Positions 1 through 8,087 of a stretch of DNA of 64,000 bases are shown one piece after another. Source of the stretch: Ferruginibacter yonginensis (lineage in GTDB: Bacteria > Bacteroidota > Bacteroidia > Chitinophagales > Chitinophagaceae); the NCBI RefSeq assembly GCF_042651465.1, contig NZ_JBHSCZ010000001.1:558001-622000 (forward strand), written 5' to 3'. The notes under the pieces are model-generated. The model made no database searches and was not told the origin of the DNA. It saw only the letters and a program-made list of their open reading frames with translations. The translations under genes were made by a program, and so were the position numbers. Every line of letters begins with the position of its first letter. Position 1 is the first letter of the stretch.

Positions 1-437
1 TAAATTTTAGTTTTTCTGGTTTAAAAACATCCATCCTTTACTTCTTACAAAATGCTGGTAAATCTAATGTTTACAAAGAAGAATACATTGCAACCGAGGC
101 AGAACGTAAGGCATTTATTGAAGATAATTTATACAACATTTGTGCATCGGTACAAGAGCGTATCATCAGTATTTTAATGAATAAAGTAAAATTAGCAGTA
201 AAGCAAACAGGCATCAATAGGGTTTGTATTGCTGGCGGCGTAAGTGCTAACAGTGGTTTAAGAACAACTTTACAACAAACAGGCGAACAATTGGGGTGGC
301 AAACATTTATACCTGCATTTGAGTTTTGTACAGATAATGCTGGTATGATAGCGATTACAGCGTATCATAAATTTTTAGCGAACGATTTTGCACCTTTATC
401 CATAACGCCATCTGCTAGCTCTAGCATGAACGCATAA
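1..437 (+). CDS. tsaD: tRNA N6-adenosine threonylcarbamoyltransferase TsaD, C-terminal part (5' end outside window)
   Basis: The reading frame is open from base 3, so only about 144 C-terminal residues are present; the family is usually about 335 residues. The visible part starts with FSFSGLKTS, a TsaD/Kae1/OSGEP signature, and continues with GGVSANSGLR and CTDNAGMIA; the Asp of the latter is a metal ligand in the family. TsaD works in the cytoplasm with TsaB and TsaE to transfer threonylcarbamoyl to A37 of ANN-decoding tRNAs (t6A). The metal-binding HxxxH motif should lie upstream of the window. The next gene, also a tRNA A37 enzyme, begins 10 bases after the stop, so the two may be cotranscribed. 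Confidence 0.95.
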   Translation, partial: NFSFSGLKTSILYFLQNAGKSNVYKEEYIATEAERKAFIEDNLYNICASVQERIISILMNKVKLAVKQTGINRVCIAGGVSANSGLRTTLQQTGEQLGWQTFIPAFEFCTDNAGMIAITAYHKFLANDFAPLSITPSASSSMNA

Positions 438-447
438 ATGTATATAA

Positions 448-1167
448 TTGAATACCTGGTTTCAGTTTAAACAATTTACCATTCACCAACAACTTTGTGC
501 CATGAAAGTGTGTACAGATGCTTGTTTATTTGGTGCATGGTTTTCAAAAAATATTTCTACAAAACCCAATAATAACCAACGTTTACTTGATATTGGTTGT
601 GGTACTGGCTTATTAAGTTTAATGGTAGCACAACAACACAATTTACAAATTGATGCAATTGAAATAGATACTGCAGCTGTTCAACAGGCTAAAGAAAATT
701 TAGCTTTAACGCCTTGGGTACATCAAATAAACATACACCATACAAGTATTCAAAATTATAATGTAGCGTTGCCATACGATTTCATCATCAGCAATCCGCC
801 ATTTTTTGAAGAGCAATTAAAATCAAATAATAACCAACGCAATGTTGCCATGCATGCAACAGCACTTTCTTTTAATGATTTGTGTAAGGCTATGCAACGT
901 TATTTAAAAGACGATGGAACCGCTGCCATTTTAATACCTTTTTACGCAGTTGAAAAATTTGAAACTATTTTAAAATCTTACAATTTATTTATCATACATC
1001 AAACCAACGTAGCGCATACTCCTTCACATCCTTTTTTTAGAGCAATGTTATTTATTCAAAAAATACCATCAACAAAATCAAACACTGTTTTATATATTAG
1101 AGATGAAATGCAGCAATACCATACCGATTTTAAAACACTCTTAAAAGATTATTACCTACAATTTTAA
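448..1167 (+). CDS. trmN6: tRNA1(Val) (adenine(37)-N6)-methyltransferase, TrmN6/YfiC type
   Basis: This 239-residue class I SAM methyltransferase has the cofactor motif DIGCGTG at residues 48-54 and the N6-adenine methyltransferase motif NPPF at 116-119. The N-terminus FKQFTIHQQLCAMKVCTDACLFGAW resembles the family pattern FKQFxxxQxxCAMKVGTDGxLLGAW (written here as spaced blocks: FKQFTIHQ, CAMKV, TDACLFGAW), which argues for the TTG start at 448. The only nearby ATG, at 438, is in another frame and soon stops. The family methylates N6 of A37 in tRNA-Val. A tRNA-Val gene lies 6.5 kb downstream, but that may be coincidence. A hairpin terminator follows. Confidence 0.85.
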   Translation: MNTWFQFKQFTIHQQLCAMKVCTDACLFGAWFSKNISTKPNNNQRLLDIGCGTGLLSLMVAQQHNLQIDAIEIDTAAVQQAKENLALTPWVHQINIHHTSIQNYNVALPYDFIISNPPFFEEQLKSNNNQRNVAMHATALSFNDLCKAMQRYLKDDGTAAILIPFYAVEKFETILKSYNLFIIHQTNVAHTPSHPFFRAMLFIQKIPSTKSNTVLYIRDEMQQYHTDFKTLLKDYYLQF

Positions 1168-1205
1168 GAAAGCCATTTCAACAAATGAAACGGCTTTCTT
1201 TTTCT
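1167..1205. terminator. Hairpin terminator between trmN6 and the convergent beta-barrel gene
   Basis: AAGAAAGCC (1167-1175) pairs with GGCTTTCTT (1192-1200). An inner TTTCA/TGAAA stem follows after one mismatch, and a T run comes next. It could also act on the opposite strand for the gene ending at 1223. Confidence 0.75.
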
Positions 1206-1222
1206 ATCACAAACAAAAAAAA

Positions 1223-3685
1223 TTATTGTCCACCAAAACCGCCAGCAGCTTGTGTACGCTTGCGTTCTTCTTCTACCGCATCTTTACGTTGACGAGCAGC
1301 TTTTACTTGGTTATTACCAAAGCGGTAGGTAAAATTAATCCTGAACTGACGACTCTCCCATCTACCAGAAGCGGTGCTCACTTGTCCACTAAAATTTGAA
1401 CTACCACTCCAACGCATCAATTTAAAAATATCAGTAAACGAGGTTTTTAAATTACCCTTTCCTTTGAATATAGGTTTTTGTAAACCTGCATCAATACTAT
1501 ACATGGCTTTCGATTTAAAAATACCTTGCCATATACTAGGTGAATTATAAAAACCTGATAGCTCAGCAGTAATGCCCTTGCCTAACCTAAAAGTGTTTTG
1601 AATAAAAATATTGTAAGCAAATACATCTAAATTAACGTTACGGTCACCACCACCAAAATTAGCCTCATACTTTGAGTAATATGAATTTACATTGGTAAAC
1701 AAACTATACCAACCTTTTGAAAACGGATAACTAATGTTTAAACTGATGATATTTTGTGTAGCTAAATTCTTTTTCGACATGAAAGATTTTGATTTCTCTG
1801 TAGTATCGGGCAATTGAGTAAAAATATCTTTTACATGACTGTACGTTAACTGAGTAGTAAGTTTATACTGGTACGTATGTGTTAAACCTACATTACTAGT
1901 GTATTGCGGACGTAACTGTGTATTACCCTTCATAAAAGTGTAATCGTTTATTTTAAACTCAAACGGATTCAAATCCTGATAAGCTGGTCTATCAATTCTT
2001 CTACTAAAACTCAACCCAAACTGACTTTTAGGATTTTTATTAAACGTTACTGCTGCACTCGGAAAAACATTGAAATAATTTCTACTCACCGTAGAGTCGT
2101 AATTATCATACACTGCTGTAGTATTGTTGTAACGTAAACCCAATGAACGTCCTTTTGATACAGTGTTTTCTCCCCTTAAACCTGCTTGTAATACCCAACC
2201 TTTAAACGCCCTATTATAATTTACATAAACGGCATTAATGTTTTCTTTGTAAATAAATTGATTGCTTCTGTCTTTATCAAACACATCCGTATTGCCGAAA
2301 ACAGTAAACCTACTAAAATCATTATCAGTTTTTACGTAGCCAATTTTACCACCAAAACCTAACTTACCTTTCTTGAATGGCTGTTCATAATCTGCCTTAA
2401 CTGAAAAAATATCAATATTAGTAGGCGATACAGTACGATACACATTACTATAAAGCAATGCATTATTTACAGCATTAAAATAATTATTGGGCTGAAATTG
2501 ATTGCCTTTCAAATTAAAAAAACCATAGTCAGCATCAATATTTAACTCTTTACCCGTAGGCAATGCGTAGCGATAATTCAAATTGAAATTTACATTTTCT
2601 CTTTTATTACGGTTTTCGCCAGTTGCATACAAAACCCTATCAATAGTGTTGGTAGGTTTGTAAATAATTTGCATAGGCCCATCAGTATTGGTGGTACCAT
2701 CAGCAATATTACCATTAATCAAAACACCAACGGTACTGTTTTTTGTAAGAAAATAATCTAAACCAGCTTTAAAATTATGAGCACCATCATTGTATGATTT
2801 TAATTTATTGGTTTGATAGAAAAACGTATCAGCTTGTTGTCTTTCTGAAACAAAACTACTTTGGTTTAATCCAATATTAAAATTGTAATTACCAAAAATA
2901 TTGACCTTAGCATTACGATAATTCAAAGCCGAACCAACATTATATTTTGAAAAAATACCGATGTTATAACCTGCATTTACACTACCATTGGTACCTAAAT
3001 TTTTATTCTTTTTAAATTTAATATTAATGATACCTGCATTACCAGCAGCTTCATATTTTGCCGATGGGTTGGTAATTAACTCAATAGATTCAATTTGTGA
3101 TGATTGTACAGATTTTAAATAGTTTGATAAATCGGTACCCGATAATGGACTCGGCTTTCCATCAATATAAACTTGTACACCATTTTTACCAGCTAGGCTT
3201 AAATTATCATCTTTATCAACCATAACACCTGGCGACTTACGCAGCAGTTCAAGTGCATCGTTACCCGTTGCATTAATAGTTCCTTCAACATTTAAAATTG
3301 TTTTATCAGCCTTCACTTCAACAATTGGCTTTTTTGAAACCACTGTTACAGCATTTAAATCTGTTGTTTGTTTGGTAAGTACAATATTTCCCAATGTGGT
3401 TGTTTTACCGTCTTCAACCACAACTTTACGATCAATTGTTACATTACCAACATTTGTAATTTTTACCACATAATTTCCTGCAACAATACTATTGATGGTA
3501 AAACTACCATCCTTTAAACTTGTAGCAAATTTTACATTAGTAACAGCATCTGCCTTTAGTAAAGTAATGGTTGCAGCGGCAATTGGTTTATTTTGTTCAT
3601 CAATAATATTACCTGTAATTTTTTGTGCATGCGCTGTAGTAAATAATACTAACATGCAAATCAACGTGTATATTTTTTTCATCAT
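1223..3685 (-). CDS. Outer-membrane beta-barrel protein with CarboxypepD_reg-like domain and TonB-type plug
   Basis: The protein has about 820 residues. It starts with a Sec signal peptide (MKKIYTLICMLVLF...AHA). A CarboxypepD_reg-like beta-sandwich follows (ITGNIIDEQNKPIAAATITL, mature residues 1-90), then a plug-like segment with ELLRKSPGVMVD, VYIDGKPSPL and NAGIINIKF. The rest, rich in aromatic beta-strands, matches the 'outer membrane beta-barrel family' (PF14905-like) of Bacteroidota. The C-terminus after the last strand is a charged tail ending GGFGGQ. The frame is open to 3715, but a TACTTTTG -7 box at 3701-3708 lies inside that extension, so I place the start at the ATG-ATG at 3685/3682. 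The substrate cannot be told. It is not next to a SusD gene, so it is not a classical polysaccharide-utilisation pair. Confidence 0.85.
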   Translation of the reverse strand: MMKKIYTLICMLVLFTTAHAQKITGNIIDEQNKPIAAATITLLKADAVTNVKFATSLKDGSFTINSIVAGNYVVKITNVGNVTIDRKVVVEDGKTTTLGNIVLTKQTTDLNAVTVVSKKPIVEVKADKTILNVEGTINATGNDALELLRKSPGVMVDKDDNLSLAGKNGVQVYIDGKPSPLSGTDLSNYLKSVQSSQIESIELITNPSAKYEAAGNAGIINIKFKKNKNLGTNGSVNAGYNIGIFSKYNVGSALNYRNAKVNIFGNYNFNIGLNQSSFVSERQQADTFFYQTNKLKSYNDGAHNFKAGLDYFLTKNSTVGVLINGNIADGTTNTDGPMQIIYKPTNTIDRVLYATGENRNKRENVNFNLNYRYALPTGKELNIDADYGFFNLKGNQFQPNNYFNAVNNALLYSNVYRTVSPTNIDIFSVKADYEQPFKKGKLGFGGKIGYVKTDNDFSRFTVFGNTDVFDKDRSNQFIYKENINAVYVNYNRAFKGWVLQAGLRGENTVSKGRSLGLRYNNTTAVYDNYDSTVSRNYFNVFPSAAVTFNKNPKSQFGLSFSRRIDRPAYQDLNPFEFKINDYTFMKGNTQLRPQYTSNVGLTHTYQYKLTTQLTYSHVKDIFTQLPDTTEKSKSFMSKKNLATQNIISLNISYPFSKGWYSLFTNVNSYYSKYEANFGGGDRNVNLDVFAYNIFIQNTFRLGKGITAELSGFYNSPSIWQGIFKSKAMYSIDAGLQKPIFKGKGNLKTSFTDIFKLMRWSGSSNFSGQVSTASGRWESRQFRINFTYRFGNNQVKAARQRKDAVEEERKRTQAAGGFGGQ

Positions 3686-3700
3686 CCTTAATTTATGCAG

Positions 3701-3708
3701 CAAAAGTA
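3701..3708 (-). promoter_or_regulatory. -7 box TACTTTTG of the beta-barrel gene
   Basis: The minus strand reads TACTTTTG, a perfect Bacteroidota TAnnTTTG -7 element, 15 bases before the ATG at 3685. It decides the start codon, since the longer reading frame would begin upstream of the promoter. Confidence 0.65.
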
Positions 3709-3776
3709 TTAGCACCTTTATGCATTATAGTAGATGAAATGGGCAAAGGGAAAAATTACATGAAGAGTGGTTTAAA

Positions 3777-6023
3777 TTATATTTTTTTTACATTCTTACG
3801 AATACGTTCTCCAGTTAAAATTTGTAACCGAGCAATATTACCAACAATCCAAACGGTATCGTAAGCTTTTAAAATAAAAGATGACGTAGGGTTTAAAATG
3901 CGTTCACCATCACGTTCAACACCAACAACTATGCCCTTTGACAACTCTCTTATATGTGATGCTTGTATTGTTGTATCAACAAATTTTGATGATGGTTGCA
4001 ACATCAGCTGCTTTAATGTAATTTGTTGCTTTTTATGAACAGATGGCTTAATAGTGCTAGCTTCCGTTTGCATAAATAATCTAAAAACTTTCAGTTGTTC
4101 ATCAGTACCAATAACTGTGAGTTTATCGTTAGGATAAATTACGGTGTATTTAGTTGGTGTAACAATGACCGTTTTTCCTCTTTCAATCATGGCTATGTTA
4201 ATGCCAAATTTTTCTCTGAGTGCATTAGCTTCCAAAGTTTGTCCAATAATAACAGCATCAGCATCTACCTCAAAAAATGCAATATGAGCATCCCAAGGTG
4301 CCAAGGCTTTTGGAGGTTCATGCAATTGTTGCAACTGTTCTTTTTCGTAAAAATTATTAATAAAACGTAATTCAATTTTACTATAAAATGTATTCAGCTG
4401 TTTAGAGAAAACTATTAACAACGTTATAATACCCCCTGTTAAAAACAATGCTACAACTGTTGAAAATAAAATTGAACAAATAAAACCAATCATTACAACT
4501 GCTATCAATACCCGTGCTGTTGCCAACATTATCAATGGACCACGATAGCGTTTTTGTTGCCATAAAGTGGAGTATGCAATATTATCTGATCGTTTAGCAA
4601 CCAATGCCCATAAAAATGGAGCCGATAATAAAAAGATGATGCAGGTAATAAAAATATTTCCTTTTTCAACTTGTGTAAAAAACAATGGTAATAAACGAAG
4701 CGATATCAATACTATGCTAACAATTATTACAGCATTAATGATGATGTGCATTAAAAAAGAACGGATCAATCTCCTAAAATCACCTACATGCGTTATTGAT
4801 TGTGCAGCTGCACTATAACGGTTAATGCTATTTTGCAGCCGCATTGGTAATATTTTTTCAACAACTTGCAATAAAGGCTCAGAAAGCCTCATCATATAAG
4901 GTGTGGTAAAGGATGTTATAACCGATATAGCTACTGCAACAGGGTACAAAAACGATTGGGTTACATTTAATGATAAACCTAGCGTTGCAATTATAAATGA
5001 AAACTCACCTATTTGTGATAAGGTCATGCCGGCTTGTAAAGAAGAACGCAACGGCTGGCCCGAAAGCAAGGCACCAATTAATACAAAAAGTGGTTTTATA
5101 AATAACAAAATGAGGGTGCCTAATAATATAGGTAAGGGGTGTTGCACCAATACGGCAGGGTCAATTAACATACCTACTGATACAAAAAAGATAGCACCAA
5201 ACAAATCCTTTACAGGTGCTAATAAATGTTCAATTTTTACACCTTCTGTTGTTTCAGCTAAAATGGAGCCCATAATAAAAGCCCCTAGTGCTGCTGAAAA
5301 ACCAACCAAATCTGCCAAATAAACCATACCCAAACAGAATGCTATTGCTACTATGAGTAAGGTTTCGTTATTCAACATTTTTTTGACCACTTTAAAAAAA
5401 GTTGGTATAAAAAAAATGCCACTCAAAAACCAAAGCGTTAAAAAGAAACCCAACTTTACTACAGCTATCAACATTTTATCGCCTTCTACACTGCTACTTA
5501 CGGCTAACGTAGAAAGTAATACCAATAATAAAACAGCTACCAAATCTTCAATTACCAATACACCCATTACTACACCTGCAAACTTTCTATTTTTTAAACC
5601 CAACTCGTCAAAAGCTCTAATAATGATAGTGGTAGAAGCAATACCCAAAATACCTCCGAAAAAAATACAATCCATCATTGACCAGCCCAGTAATTTACCA
5701 GCCAAAAAGCCAAATGAAATGGTAGCACTCACTTCTATAATAGCTGTAATGATGGCAGTACCACCTACCTTAATTAATTTTTTAAAACTAAACTCCAACC
5801 CTAATCCAAACAGTAAAAATATTACGCCAATATCAGCCCAAGTTTGAATACTTTTTGTTTCAGATACGGTAGGAAAAACATGAAAATAAGGGCCCACAAT
5901 AAAACCAGCAATAATGTAACCCAATACCAACGGCTGTTTCAACCATTTAAACAAAATAGTGGTAACCGCTGCTGTTGCCAATATAATAGCCAAATCAGTA
6001 ATAAGTATGGGTAAATGCGTCAT
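3777..6023 (-). CDS. CPA2-family monovalent cation/proton antiporter (KefB/KefC-like) with two C-terminal RCK_C domains
   Basis: The protein has 748 residues. Residues 1-385 form a Na+/H+ exchanger domain of about 12 membrane segments (GFIVGPYFH, IGVIFLLFGLGLEFS, IGEFSFIIATLGLS). A second hydrophobic block at about 420-560 adds four to five helices. The C-terminus holds two tandem TrkA-C/RCK_C-like domains (about 590-660 and 670-745, each ending in a KLTVIG or TVWIVG type strand). I see no RCK_N/Rossmann motif, unlike E. coli KefC. It probably exchanges K+ or Na+ for protons across the inner membrane. Its ATG directly follows the stop codon of a histidine kinase gene, which implies cotranscription and translational coupling. 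Confidence 0.85.
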   Translation of the reverse strand: MTHLPILITDLAIILATAAVTTILFKWLKQPLVLGYIIAGFIVGPYFHVFPTVSETKSIQTWADIGVIFLLFGLGLEFSFKKLIKVGGTAIITAIIEVSATISFGFLAGKLLGWSMMDCIFFGGILGIASTTIIIRAFDELGLKNRKFAGVVMGVLVIEDLVAVLLLVLLSTLAVSSSVEGDKMLIAVVKLGFFLTLWFLSGIFFIPTFFKVVKKMLNNETLLIVAIAFCLGMVYLADLVGFSAALGAFIMGSILAETTEGVKIEHLLAPVKDLFGAIFFVSVGMLIDPAVLVQHPLPILLGTLILLFIKPLFVLIGALLSGQPLRSSLQAGMTLSQIGEFSFIIATLGLSLNVTQSFLYPVAVAISVITSFTTPYMMRLSEPLLQVVEKILPMRLQNSINRYSAAAQSITHVGDFRRLIRSFLMHIIINAVIIVSIVLISLRLLPLFFTQVEKGNIFITCIIFLLSAPFLWALVAKRSDNIAYSTLWQQKRYRGPLIMLATARVLIAVVMIGFICSILFSTVVALFLTGGIITLLIVFSKQLNTFYSKIELRFINNFYEKEQLQQLHEPPKALAPWDAHIAFFEVDADAVIIGQTLEANALREKFGINIAMIERGKTVIVTPTKYTVIYPNDKLTVIGTDEQLKVFRLFMQTEASTIKPSVHKKQQITLKQLMLQPSSKFVDTTIQASHIRELSKGIVVGVERDGERILNPTSSFILKAYDTVWIVGNIARLQILTGERIRKNVKKI

Positions 6024-7469
6024 CTATACGGTTGAAATTTTAGGTATTAAAATAGTAAAAGTAGTACCTACTTGTAAGGTAGATGTTACTTCTACAGTGG
6101 CTTGATGTAACTGTAAAATATTCATTGTAGCTGCAAGTCCTAACCCCAACCCATTCTTTTTAGCTGTAAAGTAAGGTTCAAATAAACGAGCTAAATTTTC
6201 TTCTGATATACCACAACCAGTATCAGTTATCAATAATTTGTAAAATTGCCCATCATCACTAACCACCACTGTTAAGGTACCACCATCATCCATTGCTTCA
6301 ATAGCATTGATGTAAATGTTCAGCAATGCGATTTGCAGTTTTTCCTTATCTGCTTGAATATACATTACATCATCTAAAATTTGTTGTTGTAATTTTATTT
6401 TACGGAGTACCATTCTATCAGCAGCTACACCCAAGCTATCATTTATAATTTGTTGTAGACTGCTTTTTTGAAGCATAATTTCTGGCTTTGATGCTCCTAA
6501 TAATTCAGTAATAAGCGTTTCTATACGTTTACTATTTCTGGTAATAATTTCTAAATATAAATTCGCATCTTCATTATCAATTTCATCAGCTAATTGCTCT
6601 AGCGATAAATTGATGTTGTTTAAAGGGTTACGCACTTCATGAGCCAATGTACGCACCAACCGTTCTGCCATACCAAGTTTTTCTAAGCGAAGGTTATTTT
6701 TTTCTGCTTTTTTTAAAGCAGTGATATCATGAATAATACCCTGTAAAAAAGGCTTTCCATTATTATCCGTTTCTTTTGATAATGATACGATGCAAAACAA
6801 AATTTTTCCATCGTTGGTACGCATAATCATTTCAAAATCTTCAACCTCACCTTGTTCTAAAGCTGTAGTAATTCGTTGCTTATCTTTATTATTTACAATA
6901 AGCGATAATAAACTAATGCTGAATAATGATTCCTTAGTATAACCAAATAAATTGGTAGTAGCAGCATTTACATCTGTAAAATGTAGCGTATCAGCATCCA
7001 TCAAAAACACTGCATCTTTTGAACGCTCAAACATATGCCTGAACTTACGCTCGTTTGATTTGAGTGTTTTAACTGCCATACTTTTTTCCATAACATGGCG
7101 AATACAACGTTCTAATTTTTCGGTGTCAATTTCTCCCTTTACCAAATAATCAACAGCACCAGCATGCATGGCTTCTGCATCAAGTTCCGGAGTGCTTTGT
7201 CCGGTTAAAATAATGATGGGCTCTTCGCAACCATTGGCAAATGCTTCCTTAATTAAATCTAAACCAGTTTTAGCACCCAAGTAATAATCTACTAAATACA
7301 AATCATATCGCTTGGCGTTAATATCATCCATGGCGTTGTTGTAATTGTAACGCCACTCTACTTCAAAAGTATTGCCTTTAATATTTTTGATGTACTGACT
7401 GGTTATAAAAAAATCATCTTCATCATCATCAACAATTAAAATTTTATAAGGCAAATTATCTGGCAACAT
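6024..7469 (-). CDS. Hybrid sensor: receiver-PAS-histidine kinase
   Basis: The protein has 481 residues and no membrane segment. An N-terminal receiver domain (1-125) has the acidic pocket DDD at 14-16, phosphoacceptor D61, T89 and K111. A PAS domain follows (about 140-255). The HisKA domain has the phospho-histidine in AHEVRNPLNN (H277), and the HATPase domain has NIYINAIEAM (N box), DTGCGI (G1) and GLGLGLAAT (G2). A receiver ahead of the kinase suggests it is driven by another phosphodonor. No DNA-binding response regulator is encoded nearby. It abuts the antiporter gene with no intergenic base, so regulation of cation/proton balance is a reasonable inference but not shown. Confidence 0.88.
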   Translation of the reverse strand: MLPDNLPYKILIVDDDEDDFFITSQYIKNIKGNTFEVEWRYNYNNAMDDINAKRYDLYLVDYYLGAKTGLDLIKEAFANGCEEPIIILTGQSTPELDAEAMHAGAVDYLVKGEIDTEKLERCIRHVMEKSMAVKTLKSNERKFRHMFERSKDAVFLMDADTLHFTDVNAATTNLFGYTKESLFSISLLSLIVNNKDKQRITTALEQGEVEDFEMIMRTNDGKILFCIVSLSKETDNNGKPFLQGIIHDITALKKAEKNNLRLEKLGMAERLVRTLAHEVRNPLNNINLSLEQLADEIDNEDANLYLEIITRNSKRIETLITELLGASKPEIMLQKSSLQQIINDSLGVAADRMVLRKIKLQQQILDDVMYIQADKEKLQIALLNIYINAIEAMDDGGTLTVVVSDDGQFYKLLITDTGCGISEENLARLFEPYFTAKKNGLGLGLAATMNILQLHQATVEVTSTLQVGTTFTILIPKISTV

Positions 7470-7571
7470 GTTATTATTTTTTTTAAATGGCGTTTATTTA
7501 TTTTTATAAACCTCATCAATAATCATACAAATTCATGCAAATAAAAAATTTTAAAAAAAGTTTTAAAAAAG

Positions 7572-7602
7572 TTTTGTAGAATAAAATTTACACCTATCTT
7601 TG
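7572..7602 (+). promoter_or_regulatory. Promoter of tRNA-Val (TTTTG-18-TATCTTTG)
   Basis: TTTTG at 7572-7576, an 18-base spacer, then TATCTTTG at 7595-7602. This matches the Bacteroidota primary sigma factor consensus (TTTG-19/21-TAnnTTTG). Transcription should start near 7608, about a dozen bases before the mature tRNA. Confidence 0.8.
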
Positions 7603-7620
7603 CAATCCGAAAATGATAAA

Positions 7621-7695
7621 GGGAGTTTAGCTCAGTTGGTTTAGAGCATCTGCCTTACAAGCAGAGGGTCACAGGTTCGACTCCTGTAACTCCCA
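7621..7695 (+). tRNA. tRNA-Val (anticodon UAC)
   Basis: A full cloverleaf is visible. The acceptor arm GGGAGTT pairs with AACTCCC, followed by discriminator A at 7695. The D arm is GCTC...GAGC. The anticodon stem TCTGC/GCAGA holds the loop CTTACAA with anticodon TAC at 7656-7658. The T arm is ACAGG-TTCGACT-CCTGT. The 3' CCA is not encoded. Confidence 0.97.
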
Positions 7696-7700
7696 CAAAC

Positions 7701-7730
7701 AAAGCCTCACAGCATCATGTGAGGCTTTTT
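7701..7730 (+). terminator. Terminator after tRNA-Val
   Basis: AAGCCTCACA (7702-7711) pairs with TGTGAGGCTT (7718-7727) around a GCATCA loop, followed by a T tract. An ATG within the stem (7719) would extend clpS but is not a credible start. Confidence 0.88.
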
Positions 7731-7747
7731 AATTTTAAAAATTATTT

Positions 7748-7755
7748 TACTTTTG
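7748..7755 (+). promoter_or_regulatory. -7 box TACTTTTG of clpS, five bases before the start codon
   Basis: TACTTTTG ends at 7755 and the ATG is at 7761. With a start site 4-8 bases beyond the box, the mRNA would be essentially leaderless. I see no clear -33 element. Confidence 0.6.
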
Positions 7756-7760
7756 CAATA

Positions 7761-8054
7761 ATGCAAACGCAAGCTTCATACAACCCACTGTACCATCCTG
7801 ATGAAGAAATGGATGTACTCACTGAGGAATCAAATACACAAAATCTCATTGTGTGGAATGATGATGTGAATACATTTGACTGGGTTATTGAAACATTGAT
7901 GGTAGTATGTGGCCACCAAAAAGAGCAAGCAGAACAGTGTGCCTTAATTATACACACCAAAGGAAAATGTTCAGTTAAAAAAGGCAGTTACGAAGAATTG
8001 AAACCGCAATGCGATGCCATTACAGAACGATTAATAAATGCTACAATAGAATAA
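7761..8054 (+). CDS. clpS: ATP-dependent Clp protease adaptor ClpS
   Basis: The 97-residue protein has the ClpS core: VWNDDVNTFDWVIETL (family pattern NDDxTPMExV), a helical hairpin CGHQKEQAEQCALIIHTKGKCSVKKGSYEEL and a short C-terminal helix. ClpS binds the N-terminal domain of ClpA/ClpC and delivers N-degron substrates. The Met residue of the substrate pocket in many homologues is replaced here by aromatic Phe/Trp in FDWV, as seen in some divergent ClpS. I start at 7761 because the upstream in-frame ATG lies in the tRNA terminator and before the -7 box. It is a single-gene unit, convergent with tex. Confidence 0.9.
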   Translation: MQTQASYNPLYHPDEEMDVLTEESNTQNLIVWNDDVNTFDWVIETLMVVCGHQKEQAEQCALIIHTKGKCSVKKGSYEELKPQCDAITERLINATIE

Positions 8055-8080
8055 GGCACTGCTTTCGCAATGCCTTATTT
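8051..8080. terminator. Bidirectional hairpin between clpS and tex
   Basis: ATAAGGCA (8051-8058) and TGCCTTAT (8071-8078) form the outer stem, with an inner GC/GC pairing. It lies exactly between the convergent stops at 8054 and 8088. Confidence 0.7.
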
Positions 8081-8087
8081 CATAAAA

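Noticed and set aside
4903..5847. Two long plus-strand frames (4903-5322 and 5353-5847) within the antiporter gene
   Set aside because: They lie opposite a clearly coding membrane protein, have low-complexity Asn/Lys/Pro-rich translations and match no family; they are antisense shadows.
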